A DNA stretch of 64,000 nucleotides. Origin: Candidatus Iainarchaeum sp. (GTDB lineage: Archaea > Iainarchaeota > Iainarchaeia > Iainarchaeales > UBA10219). Numbering within the stretch: position 1 is the first letter of the stretch; every line of letters begins with the position of its first letter. This document shows positions 50,043 to 60,300 of this stretch, in pieces. The notes under the pieces are model-generated. The model saw nothing but the letters and a program-made list of their open reading frames with translations, was not told where the DNA came from and made no database searches. Made by a program: the position numbers and the translations under genes. The stretch lies in NCBI GenBank assembly GCA_018304425.1, contig JAGVWE010000004.1, forward strand, positions 62,001 to 126,000. Reading direction: 5' to 3'.

Positions 50043-50813
50043 TTAGGGGTCCGGGTTCTTTGCCACGTCTCTGGAAGTGCTGTAAGCGGTGTCGTAATCC
50101 CGGTTATTGGGGTAAACGATGGTCCTCCGGTCGTAGCTGCCGAAGCTCCCGTCTCCCGTCAGCGTGGCCTTGACGGTGCCGCTGACCGTGCAGGGCTTGC
50201 CGGTAACGCTTTGCCCGATGACCCGCACGTTCAAGGCCGACAAATTTTCCTGGGCGTCGAACGCTGCGCTGACCGGGATGCTGATGCTTCCCCTTTTCCC
50301 GTTTCCAATCGTTGACCTGGACTGGACGGCTTTTCCGGCCCGCGTGTTAAGCGTGTCCCGGACCTGGACGTCGTTGACTTGGAAGCTCGTGCCGCTCCGG
50401 TTTCTCAGGGTGAGCGTGGCTTCCGATGCCGAGCCCCGGGGCACGACGATTTCCGCGTCGCTGAGCGAGAGGTTTCCGCAGTTGGTCCGGGGCGTTGAAA
50501 CCGTCCGGCTGCCGTAGGAGCCGAACTCGTAGCCGTAGCCCGGCACTCCCACGAGGTAAGCGGCGTTGGCGGGGTACCCATCGTAAGTGAAGGGAGTGGG
50601 TGCGTAGACGTCGTAAGCAGCAGTCGAAGCGTAGTTGGCTGGGTAACCATAATCGTAGTAGGCTGGGTAGGCGGCCGGGTAGGCATAGCCCTCGTACCCA
50701 TAACTGATGCCGATGGCGCGGTGCTTGTCCGCGTAGAAGACGCTGTAACTGGCGCTGACACTGGCGGCCAATCCAATCAAAACCAATACCATCAAGGCAT
50801 GCAGCTTGTTCAT
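50043..50813 (-). CDS. Tyrosine-rich exported protein, single beta domain
   Basis: 256 residues. Signal peptide (1-23, cleavage near VSA), then a Tyr/Ala/Pro/Gly-rich segment (about 24-105, e.g. YPAAYPAYYDYGYPANYAS). A CARDB-like beta domain (about 110-220) carries two Cys (NCGNLS, KPCTVS) that could form a disulfide, and the tail is polar. No membrane anchor. It shares its layout with the longer gene downstream, probably a paralogue or partner. ATG 50813 has GGGAGGT 6-7 bases upstream; a TTG is in frame just before. Confidence 0.6.
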   Translation of the reverse strand: MNKLHALMVLVLIGLAASVSASYSVFYADKHRAIGISYGYEGYAYPAAYPAYYDYGYPANYASTAAYDVYAPTPFTYDGYPANAAYLVGVPGYGYEFGSYGSRTVSTPRTNCGNLSLSDAEIVVPRGSASEATLTLRNRSGTSFQVNDVQVRDTLNTRAGKAVQSRSTIGNGKRGSISIPVSAAFDAQENLSALNVRVIGQSVTGKPCTVSGTVKATLTGDGSFGSYDRRTIVYPNNRDYDTAYSTSRDVAKNPDP

Positions 50814-50834
50814 CAAGGACCTCCCTTGTTTTTA

Positions 50835-50881
50835 CCACTCGAGAGTGGCATACTAACTATGCAGCCGAAGAGGTATTTAAA
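50835..50881 (-). promoter_or_regulatory. Promoter and operator-like palindrome of the Tyr-rich operon
   Basis: Minus-strand TATA CTTTAAATACC (about 50871-50881) predicts transcription from about 50850. The inverted repeat CCACTC-TC-GAGTGG (50848-50835) begins 2 bases later, so a bound repressor would block initiation. It could also be a short 5'-end hairpin. Confidence 0.55.
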
Positions 50882-50952
50882 GCTATGCCCAAGAGTAACG
50901 TGAATTAGTGACAAATTGGGTGTTTGGTGGGCTTTGCCCGTTTGCAGCTATT

Positions 50953-51819
50953 TTAAGCCTCTTCCACGGCTAGTTCGAATCGCTTTTTTACCCGAATCCG
51001 TGGCCTTTCCCCTGGCTTTGCCTTGGCCGCCCAAAGCGCGAAGTAACCCGCGCCCTGCATCGGGCGGTGCTTCTCCCGGACCCGGATGACCGCCGCGTCC
51101 ACCTGGAACCCCCTTCGCGCCAGCTTCTGAGCCAGGGATTCCATGGAAACAAGCATGGGCGAGGCCTTGGATGAAACGGTTGCCCCCGGCACAATCCTTG
51201 CAAGCCCCCGCTCAGTCTGCTTCGTGCGTGCGCGCACAAGCTCCGGCAGGTAGATGGGGAGGGGCACGACGCGCTTGGCTCCCGTCGGATAGTGTTCGGT
51301 CAACCCAAACCGGTAATCATGGGAGTGGTCAATCAACAGTAACCGGTTGAACCGGGCCGCAAGCCGTTCGAGTGCGGGCCCCCTTTCCTGCGGCCGCAAG
51401 TGCGTGAAAACCTCGTTCAGGATGAGGAGGTTGTTCCCATCCACGCGGACATCCAAATTCCGGACATCGGCTTGGACGAATTCCATTCCCGGCCCTGCCC
51501 TTCCCATGCTTGCCTGCAATTGCTTCAACAAAGCAGGAGACGAATCCACGAACACCACGCGCTTGAATCCAAACTGGTTTGCCAGCGGAGCGTTTCCTGC
51601 GCCCACCTCGACCGCTGTGACGTTTTTCGCTTCGGGGCCGAGCTTTCGTTCGACGAACCCGATGAGCTTGCCATGCAAGAGGTTGGCAATCGTCCTATCC
51701 GGTGCGGCTCGCCCCATCGCATCATAGGCCTGCGTTGCCTCCCACCATGCCCGCCTTTCCCCTCGCCTTTCCTCGGCCCTCTGGCGGGCCTGCCTGCGCG
51801 GATTGCTTCTTTTAGGCAT
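50953..51819 (-). CDS. Class I SAM-dependent methyltransferase, substrate unknown
   Basis: 288 residues. A strongly basic N-terminus (1-25) may bind RNA or DNA. The Rossmann methyltransferase core follows: motif I VEVGAGNAP (about 70-78), motif II FVDSS, FVQADVRNLD for adenine binding, and LILNEVFTHL in motif IV position. The C-terminal third includes a strand typical of the fold and a basic ending. TATA CCTTATATTT (about 51841-51850) lies 26 bases before ATG 51819, so it is transcribed separately from rtcB. Confidence 0.78.
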   Translation of the reverse strand: MPKRSNPRRQARQRAEERRGERRAWWEATQAYDAMGRAAPDRTIANLLHGKLIGFVERKLGPEAKNVTAVEVGAGNAPLANQFGFKRVVFVDSSPALLKQLQASMGRAGPGMEFVQADVRNLDVRVDGNNLLILNEVFTHLRPQERGPALERLAARFNRLLLIDHSHDYRFGLTEHYPTGAKRVVPLPIYLPELVRARTKQTERGLARIVPGATVSSKASPMLVSMESLAQKLARRGFQVDAAVIRVREKHRPMQGAGYFALWAAKAKPGERPRIRVKKRFELAVEEA

Positions 51820-51861
51820 TACAGAATAAGCGGATACCCAAAATATAAGGGTTGGCTTCCA

Positions 51862-53316
51862 CTAGCCCTTCACGCAAATCAGGGGCCTCACCCTAGCCAC
51901 CTTCGAACTAATCCCCGCATGGTGCACCACGTCAATGACCTGGTCAATGTCCTTGTAAGCCCCCGGAGCCTCTTCCGCGATGCCCTTCAAGCCATGGCCC
52001 TTGATGATGATTCCGCGCCTGGCCAACTCGTCCACGACCCCCTTTCCCGTCCACTGCTTCAACGCCCCCACCCTGGACATGGTCCTTCCAGCCCCATGCA
52101 CGGTGCTGCCAAAGGTTTCCTCCATCGCGGTCCGCGTGCCCTTCAAGATGTAACTCGCCGTGCCCATCGTGCCCCCAATGATGACCGGTTGCCCGACTTT
52201 GCGGTACTTTTCGGGAACCTCTTCGCGTCCCGGGCCAAAACTCCGCGTCGCGCCCTTCCGCTGCACCAGCAACTCTTTTTCCCTTCCATCCACCCGGTGC
52301 CGCTCGAGTTTGGCCGTGTTGTGCGCGACCCCGTAGAGCATGGGCATTTCCTCGGCCTTCAACTCGAACGTTTTCTCGAAGCACGTTCTCGCCAGATGCG
52401 TCAACACCTCGCGGTTGGCGAACGCGCAGTTGATGCCTGCATACACCGCGGACAAATACCGTTGCCCTTCCTCGGACTGGATGGGCGCGCACGCCAGTTC
52501 CCTATCCGGCACCGTCAACCCGTACCCGGGCATGGCCTTCTCCAGCACTTTCAGGTAATCCGAGCCCACCTGGTGGCCCAGCCCCCTTGAACCACAGTGA
52601 ATGCTGACAATCAACTGGTCGCGGAACAAGCCGAAGGCCTTCGCGGCCTCCTCGTCATAAATTTGTTCCACGTACTGGACCTCGCAGTAGTGGTTGCCGC
52701 TGCCCAGGGTGCCCAACTGCTTCTCGAATCGCGCCTTGGCCTCCGGGCTCACGTTCGCGGCGTTCGCGCCCCGAATGCACCCCTTTTCCTCCATCAACTC
52801 CAGGTCTTCCTTCAAGCCCAACCCGTTTTCCACGGCATAGTGGGCCCCCCTTTCCAGGACCTCGTCCACCCGGTCCTTGTCCAGCCGCACCTTGCCGCCA
52901 ATGCCGAGGCCCGCCGGAACCACGCGGTAAAGCTCTTCCGCCAGCCGCTCTTCCTTGCCCTTGACGTCCTTCCGCGTCAAGGGAGTGACAAACGTCTGCA
53001 AGCCACAGTTGATGTCATAGCCCACCAAACCGAACACGATGACCCCTTCTTGGAGGTCCATGGCGCCGACGCTGCCAATGCAGGCCCCGTAGCCCACGTG
53101 CAGGTCCGGCAACGCCAACGCGTACTTTTGCAGCCCCGGCAGGCAGGCCACGTTCTTCAACTGGGTGAGGGGGTTCCACTCCCCCTTCTTGACCTCGTCC
53201 AAGACGTGCCCGACAATGTAGGGGTTCGCGTACACCCTTCCAGGAACCCTCATCTGCCCGCTCATGGGCAGCTCCCAAACCCATTCACTGGCCTGCCGCA
53301 ACTCGCTCCTACTCAT
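51862..53316 (-). CDS. rtcB: tRNA-splicing ligase RtcB
   Basis: 484 residues; joins 2',3'-cyclic-phosphate and 5'-OH RNA ends with GTP and Mn, finishing archaeal tRNA splicing. Metal and active-site motifs: PDLHVGYG (70-77), GYDINCG (D101, C104), LGSGNHYCE, IHCGSRGLGHQ, and HGAGR with the His that takes GMP. No intein, unlike several archaeal rtcB genes. ATG 53316 overlaps the archease stop (ATGA). Confidence 0.97.
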   Translation of the reverse strand: MSRSELRQASEWVWELPMSGQMRVPGRVYANPYIVGHVLDEVKKGEWNPLTQLKNVACLPGLQKYALALPDLHVGYGACIGSVGAMDLQEGVIVFGLVGYDINCGLQTFVTPLTRKDVKGKEERLAEELYRVVPAGLGIGGKVRLDKDRVDEVLERGAHYAVENGLGLKEDLELMEEKGCIRGANAANVSPEAKARFEKQLGTLGSGNHYCEVQYVEQIYDEEAAKAFGLFRDQLIVSIHCGSRGLGHQVGSDYLKVLEKAMPGYGLTVPDRELACAPIQSEEGQRYLSAVYAGINCAFANREVLTHLARTCFEKTFELKAEEMPMLYGVAHNTAKLERHRVDGREKELLVQRKGATRSFGPGREEVPEKYRKVGQPVIIGGTMGTASYILKGTRTAMEETFGSTVHGAGRTMSRVGALKQWTGKGVVDELARRGIIIKGHGLKGIAEEAPGAYKDIDQVIDVVHHAGISSKVARVRPLICVKG

Positions 53317-53738
53317 ACATCCACCACACATTCCGCGACAAACCCCTGCGGCGTTTTCCTGACCGACAACTGGTAGAAGGTCGCGGCCTTGACCTCGGTC
53401 TTGGGCTCGTGCCGGTTGGGGTCGAACTTTTCGCCCCATGCGCTGGCCTTCAGTCCCCACTGTCCGGGCCCCTGCCGGAGGTCCTTGACCTCGAACCGCG
53501 AGAACACCATGCCCTGCACGTCCCGTACGTACAACAGGTTGTTGAGGAACTCGGGCAGCAAGGCCTCCAAGTCGGAGGCGTGCGCGTCAAACTGCACCTT
53601 CTTCTTGGGCGCCACCCGTTCAACGTCCACCATGGCCGAGAACATGGCCTTCGCGCATTCCTCGAACGCCTGCTCGCAGGTCTTGCCCTTTCCCCTCACT
53701 CCGATGTCGGCGCGGTGCTCGAACAACTCGTAGGACAT
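53313..53738 (-). CDS. Archease, RtcB activating protein
   Basis: 141 residues. SYELFEHRADIGVRGKGKTCEQAFEECAKAMFSAMVD is the family N-terminus with the metal-binding H and D; the C-terminus ATFYQLSVRKTPQGFVAECVVDV supplies further acidic ligands. It promotes RtcB guanylylation and multiple turnover. The 4-base overlap with rtcB shows tight coupling. ATG 53738. Confidence 0.95.
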   Translation of the reverse strand: MSYELFEHRADIGVRGKGKTCEQAFEECAKAMFSAMVDVERVAPKKKVQFDAHASDLEALLPEFLNNLLYVRDVQGMVFSRFEVKDLRQGPGQWGLKASAWGEKFDPNRHEPKTEVKAATFYQLSVRKTPQGFVAECVVDV

Positions 53739-53783
53739 AACAACTCCCATGACCCTTTGCAGGGAAACGTTTATAGGCTCTGC

Positions 53784-54557
53784 TTATTCGTGGCCCCTTT
53801 GTAATTCGGAAAACCGCCCTCTTGCTTCCCTTAGCCGCCTGTTGAGCCGGTATTTTTCCCCCACATCCTTCACATATTCGTCCCACAATCGTTGCAGGAT
53901 GAGCACTTCACGCAGTGCTTTCCTTTCGGGCCACGGAAGCGTATAATACAACTGATAAGTCTTGTTATCCGGGAACAATTCCCGCTTAGGCTGGCGGGCG
54001 CTCCACCGCAGGCGCAGCCATTCCTCGTAACGCTCGTGCCTGAAGAGCATTGCTTCAACTCTGGCCTTGTAGTGATAAAGCGTCTGCACGCTGACCTTCA
54101 ATTCCTTGGCCATTTCCGCCGTCGGCCGTTCTCCCGCCATAAGCCGCGTTACCAATTCACGTTGCACCCTTTTCGGCAACCTGCGCGGGTTCTCGATGCC
54201 GTGCTTCTTCGCCAACTCACTGATTTCACTCATGCCCTTGCCAGTCTTTTCAGCCACCCGCTTGAACTCGCGCCCCCCCTGCAGCAAGCGGAGCGCCCGC
54301 TGGGTCCGGTGCGTTCTCCATGACTGCAGTCCGGCGGCTCGCATGACTTGTTCCACGAAGGGCTTTGAAACGCTTTCCAGTTTTGCCACTTCAGCCGGAA
54401 ACAATTTATGGTATTTGAGCGCGTCAATGATTCGCCGAATCGACAACTCCCGTTCTTTGGGCGAACGCCATCTTTTCAGCGACTTGTGGGCAAACTTCCG
54501 GCCCCGCTCCTGGAACCGTTTGAACTCGGCCTCGATGTTGACGCGCGGCGCAGGCAT
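53784..54557 (-). CDS. Multi-HTH protein A (paralogue of the adjacent gene)
   Basis: 257 residues, highly basic, no signal or membrane helix. Three helix-turn-helix-like segments: LFPAEVAKLESVSKPFVEQV (about 52-71), KRVAEKTGKGMSEISELAKK (about 99-118) and TAEMAKELKVSVQTLYHYKA (about 149-168). A C-terminal region begins HERYEEWLRLRW and has ALREVLILQRLWDEYV. The same tail motif, ER-F/Y-E-W-LRW then EVL-Q-L, is in the upstream gene, so they are paralogues. Starts 2 bp after that gene's stop; 45 bp before the archease gene. Confidence 0.62.
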   Translation of the reverse strand: MPAPRVNIEAEFKRFQERGRKFAHKSLKRWRSPKERELSIRRIIDALKYHKLFPAEVAKLESVSKPFVEQVMRAAGLQSWRTHRTQRALRLLQGGREFKRVAEKTGKGMSEISELAKKHGIENPRRLPKRVQRELVTRLMAGERPTAEMAKELKVSVQTLYHYKARVEAMLFRHERYEEWLRLRWSARQPKRELFPDNKTYQLYYTLPWPERKALREVLILQRLWDEYVKDVGEKYRLNRRLREARGRFSELQRGHE

Positions 54558-54559
54558 GC

Positions 54560-55375
54560 TTATTTCCCCCCAATCAGGTTCCGCCAGGCCTGCGCGTGGC
54601 GCTCCGCCTGTCGGTTGAACCAGTCTGGAATCCGCAAACCTGAGGTCTCCGCATATTCAACGAATTGTGCCTCCATTTCCAACAGCTGAAGCAGCAAGTC
54701 TTTTCGCTTGGCGTGGGTGCCCTGCTCTGCCCTTTCGTAGAGGCTCTGCCGGCTGAGGACTTCCTTGAGAATGCGTTTGCCTTCCTCCCGCAATTTGGGC
54801 CACCTCAGGTGCACCCAGTCTTCAAATCTCTCGGCGTGGTAAAGAGCCTGCAACCGCAAAGCTTCTGACCTCCATTTATTCCGTTCCCGCTGGGCCGTGG
54901 AAAGCGTTACCCCTGCATTTCGGGCGGCAGCAGTGACCCCGCCGGAATCGAGTTCTGCCCTTAACCGGGCACGCTCTTCCGGCGACAGCCTACGGCCGTG
55001 CGTGGCTTCGAACCGGGACCGTTGGCCGCGCGCGGTCGCAATCCGCTTTGCCTGCTGGGTTGACAAACCCGTGGCCGTTCCCGCTGCCTGGTAGGAAACC
55101 CCTTGTCCGACCATGGCGGCCACGCGTTGTCGGCGCACCTCGCGCCCCGGGACGGGGACGAAGAACCCCTCCACCGCTTGGACAAACTTTCGGTTCACGC
55201 CGTGGCGTCTTGCTATTTTCAGTTGGGTGAGCGGCCTCCTCGAATTGGCGAGGTCGCCGACGATGCGCCAAATCGCTTGCACCCGCGCCTCCGGCGTCCC
55301 CCACTTGGCCTTGGCGCCGGAACCGAAAGAGGCCAGGAACGCTGCCTGGGTCGAAGGCCGTTTCCGTGCAAGCAT
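54560..55375 (-). CDS. Multi-HTH protein B (paralogue of the adjacent gene)
   Basis: 271 residues, basic. HTH-like segments: TQLKIARRHGVNRKFVQAVE (about 50-70), SYQAAGTATGLSTQQAKRIA (about 93-113) and GVTAAARNAGVTLSTAQRER (about 146-166), then AERFEDWVHLRWPKLREE and ILKEVLSRQSLYE. Each HTH resembles a resolvase/Trp-repressor-like recognition unit. Function unknown: a regulator, nucleoid protein or recombination accessory are all possible. A TATA-like CTATTTATT (about 55399-55407) fits a leaderless start at ATG 55375; ATG 55381 is two codons upstream. Confidence 0.62.
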   Translation of the reverse strand: MLARKRPSTQAAFLASFGSGAKAKWGTPEARVQAIWRIVGDLANSRRPLTQLKIARRHGVNRKFVQAVEGFFVPVPGREVRRQRVAAMVGQGVSYQAAGTATGLSTQQAKRIATARGQRSRFEATHGRRLSPEERARLRAELDSGGVTAAARNAGVTLSTAQRERNKWRSEALRLQALYHAERFEDWVHLRWPKLREEGKRILKEVLSRQSLYERAEQGTHAKRKDLLLQLLEMEAQFVEYAETSGLRIPDWFNRQAERHAQAWRNLIGGK

Positions 55376-55465
55376 ACCCATATGGGGTGCGACCCCGAAT
55401 AAATAGCTTTGGCCAGCCTTCCGGCAAGGCCTTAAAAGCTTTCAACGACAAACAGCGGAGGAATT

Positions 55466-55774
55466 TCACTCTTTCAATTCGATTTCCATGTGGACGTTTT
55501 CCGGGATTTCCACGCGCATGATGCGGCGCAAAGTCCTTTCGTCGGATTCAATGTCGATGAGTCGCTTGTGGATGCGCATCTGCCAGTGCTCATAGCTTTC
55601 AGTGCCGCCTCCACAGGGGCTCTTCCGGGTGGGGATGACGAGCTTCTTGGTGGGCAGGGGAATGCTGCCCGAGTGCTTGACGCCCGTGCGTTCCGCGACG
55701 TCCAGGATTCTCACGCAAATGTCTGTCAACTTGGCGTAGTCCGCTGAACTCAGTTTTATCCTGGCTTTCTGCAT
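55466..55774 (-). CDS. rps10: 30S ribosomal protein S10
   Basis: 102 residues: KARIKLSSADYAKLTDICVRILDVAERTGV, GSIPLPTKKLVIPTRKSPCGGGTESYEHWQMRIHKRL. Usual place after tuf. The 90 bp to the HTH gene contain only that gene's promoter. Confidence 0.97.
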   Translation of the reverse strand: MQKARIKLSSADYAKLTDICVRILDVAERTGVKHSGSIPLPTKKLVIPTRKSPCGGGTESYEHWQMRIHKRLIDIESDERTLRRIMRVEIPENVHMEIELKE

Positions 55775-55834
55775 TCCGATGCCTTTCCCGAATAAAAATA
55801 TGGATGGGCCGGCCGCAAGGCCGGTTCCCTGCCA

Positions 55835-57103
55835 TTACTTGCGTTGGTTGATGCTCACGACCATGCCGGCTGCCACGGTCTGGCCCATGTCCCGGATGGC
55901 GAACCTGCCCAGTTGCGGGAACTTCTTGAATTCTTCCACGCACACGGGCTTCAACGGCTTTACCTTGACTATTGCCGCGTCGCCGGTCTTCAAGAACTTG
56001 GGGTTCTCTTCCTTGGTGGCCCCGGTCTTGGGGTCGAGTTTCTTCTGCAATTCCACCAGGGAACAACTCAACTGTGCGGTGTGAATGTGGAACACCGGCG
56101 TGTAGTTGACCGGAATAGCGGTGGGGTGGTTCAAGACCACGATTTGGGCCGTGAAGTCGGTGGCCACTGTCGGCGGGTCGTTGGGGTGTCCAACCACGTC
56201 GCCTCTCGCGCAGTCGGTCTTTTCCAGGCCGCGCACGTTGAACCCGATGTTGTCCCCGGGCAGGGCCTGCGTCAACTGCTCGTGGTGCATTTCCACGGTC
56301 TTGACTTCGCAGACCTTTCCCGTGGGGTTGAAGATGACCTTGTCACCGGGCTTCAGGATGCCGGTTTCGACCCTGCCAACTGGCACGGTGCCAACACCCT
56401 TGATGTTGTACACGTCCTGGATGGGCAGCCTCAAAGGCTTGTCGGTCGGGGGCGTCGGAGCGACCAAGGCGTCCAAGGTGTCAACCAAGGAAATGCCCTT
56501 GTACCAGGCCATCTTGGGGGAAACCTTTGCCACGTTGTCGCCTTCCCAGGCCGAAATGGGCACGTACTTGACCTGGTCAGCCTTGTAACCGATGCCGGTC
56601 AAGAGCTTGGACACGTCGTCCTTCATGGCGGTGAACTTCTTTTCCTCGTAGCCGACCTCGTCCATCTTGTTGATGGCAACGACCAATTGCTTCAAGCCCA
56701 TGACCTGCGCGAGGAACGCGTGTTCCTTGGTCTGGGCCTGGACGCCGTCCTTGCATGACACGACCAGCACGGCCGCGTCGGCCTGGCTGGTTCCCGTGAT
56801 CATGTTCTTGACGAAGTCCCGGTGTCCAGGAGCGTCAATGATGGTGAAGTCGTTCTTCTTGGCCTTGAACTTCCGGTAGGAAACGTCGATGGTGACACCG
56901 CGTTCCCTTTCCTCCTTCAATTGGTCCATTACGTAAGCGAATACAAAGGTTCCCTTTCCCTGGGCCTCGGCTTCCGCTTTCAGTTTGCGGTAGTCTTGTT
57001 CGCTCAAAGCCCCGGTATCGTAGAGCAGTCTCCCGACTGTGGTCGACTTTCCGTGGTCGACGTGGCCGATGAAGACCAGGTTCATGTGATTTCTTTCTGC
57101 CAT
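55835..57103 (-). CDS. tuf: Elongation factor 1-alpha (aEF1A)
   Basis: 422-residue GTPase that delivers aminoacyl-tRNA. G1 is [15 protein letters not shown], then G2 in [15 protein letters not shown]3 DAPGHRDF and G4 NKMD, with domains II and III complete. GGAGGTG is 7 bases before ATG 57103. The long frame upstream of it is leader. No intein. Confidence 0.98.
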   Translation of the reverse strand: MAERNHMNLVFIGHVDHGKSTTVGRLLYDTGALSEQDYRKLKAEAEAQGKGTFVFAYVMDQLKEERERGVTIDVSYRKFKAKKNDFTIIDAPGHRDFVKNMITGTSQADAAVLVVSCKDGVQAQTKEHAFLAQVMGLKQLVVAINKMDEVGYEEKKFTAMKDDVSKLLTGIGYKADQVKYVPISAWEGDNVAKVSPKMAWYKGISLVDTLDALVAPTPPTDKPLRLPIQDVYNIKGVGTVPVGRVETGILKPGDKVIFNPTGKVCEVKTVEMHHEQLTQALPGDNIGFNVRGLEKTDCARGDVVGHPNDPPTVATDFTAQIVVLNHPTAIPVNYTPVFHIHTAQLSCSLVELQKKLDPKTGATKEENPKFLKTGDAAIVKVKPLKPVCVEEFKKFPQLGRFAIRDMGQTVAAGMVVSINQRK

Positions 57104-57226
57104 TAATGCACACCTCCAAACTTGCCGGATACGCCGGCCCTCACAAGTCAGAAGTTGCCGAAAAATCGTGCAACCCACAAATCTTGTTAGCCCCGCCCGG
57201 AGACTTGCCCCGTGGGGTTATAAGCC
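57104..57226 (-). promoter_or_regulatory. tuf promoter and leader
   Basis: TATA GGCTTATAACC (57216-57226) predicts a start near 57195 and a leader of about 92 bases ending with GGAGGTG (57117-57111). CCCC/GGGG inverted repeats flank the TATA. Confidence 0.6.
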
Positions 57227-57271
57227 CCCTACAAGGGGGTTTACCATAAATCCTCTGCCTCAAGAAGGTTT

Positions 57272-57293
57272 AAAAAGCCATCCTCCGGCTTTT
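57272..57293 (-). terminator. Hairpin terminator after fusA
   Basis: On the transcribed strand AAAAGCC, a 7-base loop, GGCTTTTT: a 7-bp stem running into T5, 15 bases after the fusA stop. It separates fusA from the independently promoted tuf. Confidence 0.55.
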
Positions 57294-57307
57294 GCCGTAA
57301 AAGGCTA

Positions 57308-60300
57308 TTAGTCCATGAAAAAAGAGGCGGGCTTTGGCTCGGGTTCCATGCCCTTCCGCGTCCGGACCTCGCGAATGGTTTTGATTTGGAGTTCCTTGGG
57401 AAGCGGGTCATAGCCGGCGTACTCGGCCTGCCAGACAGCCCTTCCCTGGGTTGCCCCCCTAATCGAGGAACTGAACCCAATGAGTTCTTTCACGGGCGCA
57501 ATCCCGATGATGATGGTGGTGTCGCCCTCGGTCCGCATGTCCGTTATTTGCGTGCGCCTGGAGCCCAGCTCCCTTGAAACGGCCCCCATATAGGTTTCGG
57601 GAACCGTGATGTTGAGTTTTTGCTTGGGTTCAAGCATGATGGCGTTGCCTGAAAGCATGGCCGCATAACAGCCGCGCGTCACGCAGGGCAGCATCTGGGC
57701 CGGGCCCCTGTGAATGGAGTCCTCGTGCAAGGTCGCGTCATCCAAGATGATTTTCACGCCCTGCACTTTTTCCTTGGCCAGCGGCCCCTCATTCATCGCG
57801 TCCTGGAACCCCTGGATGACGAGTTCCTTGGCCTCGTGCAAGGCCACGATTCCCCGGGTCGCGTCGACCAGCATGTTGTGGCCATGAATGCACCAGGTCT
57901 TCTTGGCTTCGTCGCGGTCAAAGCCCATGTCAATGAGTTTCTGCACGATGACCGTGTCCTTCAGCCGTATCTTGGCGTTAATCCTTGATTCCACGAGCTT
58001 TTCAAACAACTCCGGGGGAATGGGTTCGGCCCAGATTTTGAGTTTGTTGTGCTTGTTCGGGCTCTTGGCTTCGATGACCGGGGATTCTTTCGTAATCGTT
58101 TCATGGTAGACGACGATGGGGTCGGAAGTCGTGATCTCGACACCGTGGGTCTTCTCAATCCGGTACTTGTTGATGTCCAAATGCAATTCGCCCATGCCCG
58201 ACAACAGGTGTTCCCCGGTTTCCTGGTTGAGAGTAGCTCTCAGGTTCGGGTCCTCCTTGCACAACTGCCGGATGACCTCGATGAGCTTGGGCAGGTTCTT
58301 GGTCTGCTTGGCTTCGATGGCAATGGTTATGACGGGCTCGGCCGTTGACATGAACGACTCGAATTCCTTCATGGCCACCTCGGAAAGGGTTTCCCCGGCA
58401 TAGATTTCCTTGATGCCTACCAGGGCCGCGATGTTCCCGGCCGGGATCTCGGATACCTCGACGTAGTCCGCGCCCATGAACACGCCGACCTTCTGGATGA
58501 TGACCTCTTTTTGGGCTCCGATGAGCTTCAACCGCGTGCCCTTGCGGATGCTTCCACTATACACCCTTCCCGTCGCGATGTCTCCCGCGTGGGGGTCCAC
58601 CGATACGTCCGTGCACATCATGGAGAACGGGCCCTTCTCGTCGCAGGCCAGCATGGCCTTGCCAATCTCGCTGTCCAGCTCTTCCTTGCCCCAAATCCTT
58701 GGGATACGGTATTTCTGGGCTTCCAGGGGGTTCGGCAAGTGGAGGATCACCATTTCCAGGATGGCCTCGTGCAACTGGGACTTCTGCGCCAGCTCTTTCT
58801 GGTTTTCCTTGGCACAGTAATTGTAGACGTCCTTGAAGGTTATCCCCGTGCGCTGCATGTGGGGCACGGAAATCGCCCAGTGGTTGTAAGCGGAGCCAAA
58901 GCACACCGAGCCGTTCTGGACCTTCACCTGCCAGTCGTTTTCCTTGCCTGGCGGCGCATTCTTGGCGATCAGGTTGTTGACTTGCCCGATGATTTTCACG
59001 AACTTTTCCTGCATCTGCTTTTCGTCAATCTTGAGCTCGTTCACGAGCCGGTCCACCTTGTTGATGAACAACACGGGCTTCACGTACTCCTTGAGGGACT
59101 GCCGGCAAACGGTTTCCGTCTGCGGCATGACTCCCTCCACCGCGTCCACCACGAGGATTACGCCGTCAACTGCCCTCATGGCCCGGATGACTTCGCCGGT
59201 GAAGTCAATGTGCCCCGGGGTGTCGATGAGGTTAATCAGGTGGTTCTGTCCCTTGTGCGAGTGCACCAGGGAAACGTTGGCCGCGTTGATGGTTATGCCG
59301 CGTTCCTGTTCCTGGTCCTCGTAGTCCATGAACTGCTGTTTCCCGGCCAGGTCAGGGCTTATCAGCCCGACCGAGGCAACCAGGTTGTCCGAGAGGGTGG
59401 TGTTGTGGATGATGAATCCATTGCCGATGAAGTTATGCGTTTCTTCAACCGAGAAATCGTAAACGAATTCTTCGCCTTCAACCACTTCCTTTTTCGTGAC
59501 CATCGGCGTGAAGCAGTCGAAAAAGGTTTTTTCAAGGCCCTGGATTTCTTCCCAGGCTTCTGCGTCCTTGATTTCGGGATTTCCAATGAATGAATAGACT
59601 TTTTCAAAGAAAACGTTTAGATTGGTTTGATAGACCGGCTGTTTTCTGAACTCGATGGCTTCAAAGCTCTTGGGCAGCGCCTTTAATTGGAGGCCCATTC
59701 TTTGCCGGAGCCCCCTCAGGAAATCCTGCGCAATAGGCGTTAAGTCGGTGTTCCTGTTCGGGCTATCGGATATTGCCACAAACCCGAGCAGCTTTTGGTT
59801 TTTTCTATTCAATCGGAAGCCGATTTTTTCAGCGAAAACCTTCATGTTGGCGCCTGAAATGTAAAGATTGCTCTTCTTTTCATTGAACGTTGAAAGGCAG
59901 CCAAATCGCAGCAACAGCAAGCCGGTGTCAAGCAGCATACCCTTGGATTTGCTGGAAAGACTTGCCGCCCGCCTGCTTCCCTCCACCGTTCCATCCGTGT
60001 CAAAATACCCCTGCAGGAATGCCTTAACAACCCCATTTGGCGCACTTTTAATGGGTTCAGGCACTTGAATGCTTTCCGCCTTCCTTTTTTTGGGCAACCC
60101 GAAAAAGCCGGTTAGTATTTTGTAAAATGTCAAGCCACCGCCCAAATCGATTCTGGTGGCTTTTCCGGCATACTTGCGGGTTTTCGCCTGCACGCCGAAG
60201 ATTTTTTCCATGATTTGTTCAATTGCCCGAATAATCGGCTTGTCTTCGTTGGTTATCCTTATTTCTTTCCCGCGGCTTCCGCCATCCCCCCAGATTAAGC

